Part shown: positions 63,201 to 64,000 of the stretch, piece by piece
How positions within the stretch are numbered: position 1 is the first letter of the stretch
How the letters are laid out: each line of letters opens with the position of its first letter
Assembly: GCA_963210315.1 (NCBI GenBank)
Contig: OY723262.1
Span: 2,294,001 to 2,358,000 of the forward strand
Direction: 5' to 3'
Source: Rhynchopus euleeides
Taxonomy: Eukaryota > Euglenozoa > Diplonemea > Diplonemida > Diplonemidae
Length of the DNA: 64,000 nucleotides
Position numbers and translations under genes: made by a program
The notes under the pieces: generated by a model
Told to the model about the DNA's origin: nothing
What the model saw: only the letters and a program-made list of their open reading frames with translations
The model's database searches: none

Positions 63201-63302
63201 GAGGGGGCAGTCACGACAACGTTGTGCGCCAAGGCGCCGGCTCGGGTTTCTCAAGAACGTTCCGGATGGTTCACCGCACAGCGGTCCTTTTCTGAGCCTT
63301 AG
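60231..63302 (+). CDS. XPR1/PHO1/SYG1-type EXS-domain phosphate exporter with a large insertion
   Basis: 1023 residues. The N-terminal ~230 residues occupy the place of an SPX domain but show no clear SPX Lys cluster, so that part is unassigned. The EXS region starts near residue 234 and includes FPYFRGFFVFYMALLLWGFV, the RVNYPYLLGL step, WPFQSF, a DLWNEY segment and LLWRFLQCSRKAVI. It then resumes at FPHFYNMMKYCCSI (nt ~62577), SCYSFCWDIFVDWGLWRREG-like sequence (STCYSFCWDIFVDWGLW), MGRCAWAI and LEVARRSVWARIRLGHEQ, all typical EXS landmarks. Between them about 290 residues (~488-775) of polar, Ser/Thr/Glu-rich sequence interrupt the domain, presumably a cytosolic loop. Predicted role: phosphate efflux across the plasma or an internal membrane. 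Confidence 0.85.
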   Translation: MVWDLASCGCFPRDSQSSDDVFLRQFSDHREGEADAEWAESYADARGLLLACRNVRAGEASQPILFALKWKENFTQPCSKFSNQLQLLRKHWTSLQATLKKIDNQPDYDEYKGATADIVMRVVEDHYRGLLQLQVYQYWHRSLFERCLATLGEHSNFLSKNRWWCDKDAMEFRSAGTLTCEMRAVVARFAEFRTNLQCDKAGVPRGSASYRVKQEEAEASLSRRRIAKEGTPREYWQFGFFFGAAVTLSSLLICAFASSPTATYNADRDLWEAFPYFRGFFVFYMALLLWGFVLGDMERSRVNYPYLLGLRGEAIRSLHVLKIACMLLAFWSIALTLYILHVRNGVSVLPHGLSPKWYVVANFFMPLGLFFWPFQSFSLVPHGTRWWLVTSLLSVAVTPFIPVTFACNFVTDYLTSMVKVLLDVSMTACVVFSGDLWNEYRVICVPRATSDLSPTGADRYTSFFNNAAVFCTLTPLLWRFLQCSRKAVIEPIIIPTVRATDVTEDDMEASVSSKKGDTSGTRHILGRFQVAQSATVLKVEEETDELLPQAGVTSSDEPVHLKRRLVLTYHEETARLHAFPALTLPGQSPSSREQASPHSPTETQYVRAAKAKLDAPLGRIPLGIAPGGTRPRTNAWHRVRARVLEDVASSDGGGAARQLEADLNRLETESDQEPGFYYMCYLQTPASPGILTVVPTRKGDSGIEHVVLLFEPTDQLGTDPIHGDNPQKQVDDCVLTARQRSVSQPVNRRRREYPAAPATQAVPTLPLRERFREASRQEASMLFPHFYNMMKYCCSILPVTVGIVQGQAAGWSFARVAYILLLCLSTCYSFCWDIFVDWGLWRREGFPRQGLHPLGIGGWVWRRTSIDFSTGHGLMWYAVLILFNLMGRCAWAITLVVNFDALGISGAASSELLTLVTATLEVARRSVWARIRLGHEQTVDVGHYRAGDGYSEVPPLLSRNTPWTVPGEYSVLRTFRLDTLEDEVQDLRPVEGAVTTTLCAKAPARVSQERSGWFTAQRSFSEP

Positions 63303-64000
63303 ACGGTGCCCAACTGTAGCTGCATGCAGTTCCGCCAGCTTTGGTCTCGGCGAACAGCATCAGGATCAGTGACATGAGTGACATTCACCTCAGGCCCTCC
63401 AAACCACACAGTTCTGTAGAATCTGTCGATTAACTCTATTCCTCCTCCTTACAACCACATTTGTTCAACCTCTTCATGCATTCCATCCGTGGTGCTGTGT
63501 CCATAAAATGCCAAAGGGCGTTTCCCTCATGAGGGCGTCACCTGTCACACCCACAAACGTTCGCACCTGGCTGAACCTGTATTCTATCGATGTCTGTGCG
63601 ACCGGGTGTACAGGGAAAGAGGAATGTGACAAATCCTGGCCAGCTTTTGACTCCGATGCCCTTCTTTGAGTGGAAGGACTTTGTCAGCACTTTTGTCTGA
63701 ACGTCGGGCCGCTCTCCTTGGCCGCCTTCGAAGCCACCTTCGACAATCGTTTGCCTTTAGACGCAACGCAACGTGTAATCCATCGAATGCAGAAGAACCC
63801 CCTACCCACCCTCCTCCTTCTCGAATGCTGGGCAACTGCTGCTGCCTGTTTGTCCACGCGCACAGTGATCTGGGCAGAACTCTTGTTTGTGCCCCCCAGT
63901 TGGAACGACACCCCCCTCCACAGGTGCCATGCCTGCGGTTGCCTGGCGAATACATGAAGGATGCAGCGAGCTGTGGAGATGTGTGACCGAAGCCAACTGG
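63303..64000. other. Downstream flank, no gene recognised
   Basis: Only short frames of no recognised family; the window ends before another gene is evident. Confidence 0.45.

Overview
This is eukaryotic nuclear DNA, most likely from a free-living protist. I infer a euglenozoan such as a diplonemid, but cannot prove it. Three things point that way. The recognisable host genes all lie on the + strand. Most of their coding regions are long and uninterrupted. Five of the six can be inspected upstream, and each has a pyrimidine- or C/A-rich tract ending in AG from a few to about 70 bases before its ATG, as expected where mRNAs are made by spliced-leader trans-splicing. One gene (58821-59854) also has two short GT-AG introns. 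There are no bacterial features.

Layout. Left host block (1-6240): the 3' part of a predicted SAM-dependent methyltransferase with an OB-fold-like N-terminus, then a 1146-residue multi-pass membrane protein with a signal peptide, an RCC1-like repeat ectodomain and a Thr/Pro/Ala linker. Right host block (49039-63302): a large coiled-coil protein, a small Cys-rich single-pass membrane protein, a charged protein ending in a possible SRI domain (two introns), and an XPR1/PHO1-type EXS transporter with a large insertion.

Between them, about 6.5-48.6 kb is an island of nested mobile elements. (1) A non-LTR retrotransposon (6491-25460) has a coiled-coil ORF1 and an ORF2 with OTU protease, APE endonuclease, reverse transcriptase, RNase H and zinc-finger regions. 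The two ORFs share one frame and are separated by a single TAG. (2) Two TIR elements are inserted in its untranslated regions. One (6694-13929) carries an OTU-protein ORF and a 3.1-kb, 41-bp satellite; the other (23814-24612) is short and non-coding. (3) An inverted second copy of the retrotransposon (32075-34279) lacks both ORFs and both insertions. It supplies the empty sites that prove those insertions and their target duplications. (4) A chain of TA-flanked long-TIR elements (25568-26714, 36235-37382, 41223-43882, 44701-45848), one with a transposase ORF, is joined by a second MITE type (43885-44685) and a complete hAT transposon (37393-41208). (5) There is an AT-rich block of nested palindromes (45894-48587) and a G/C-run palindromic element with a TTGA duplication (29390-30309).

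The most unusual theme is protease-like domains in mobile elements of different classes: OTU in the retrotransposon ORF2, OTU in the ORF carried by the 7.2-kb TIR element, and a possible Cys-His module at the N-terminus of the hAT transposase. Family assignments rest on motif reading alone; no database search was possible.
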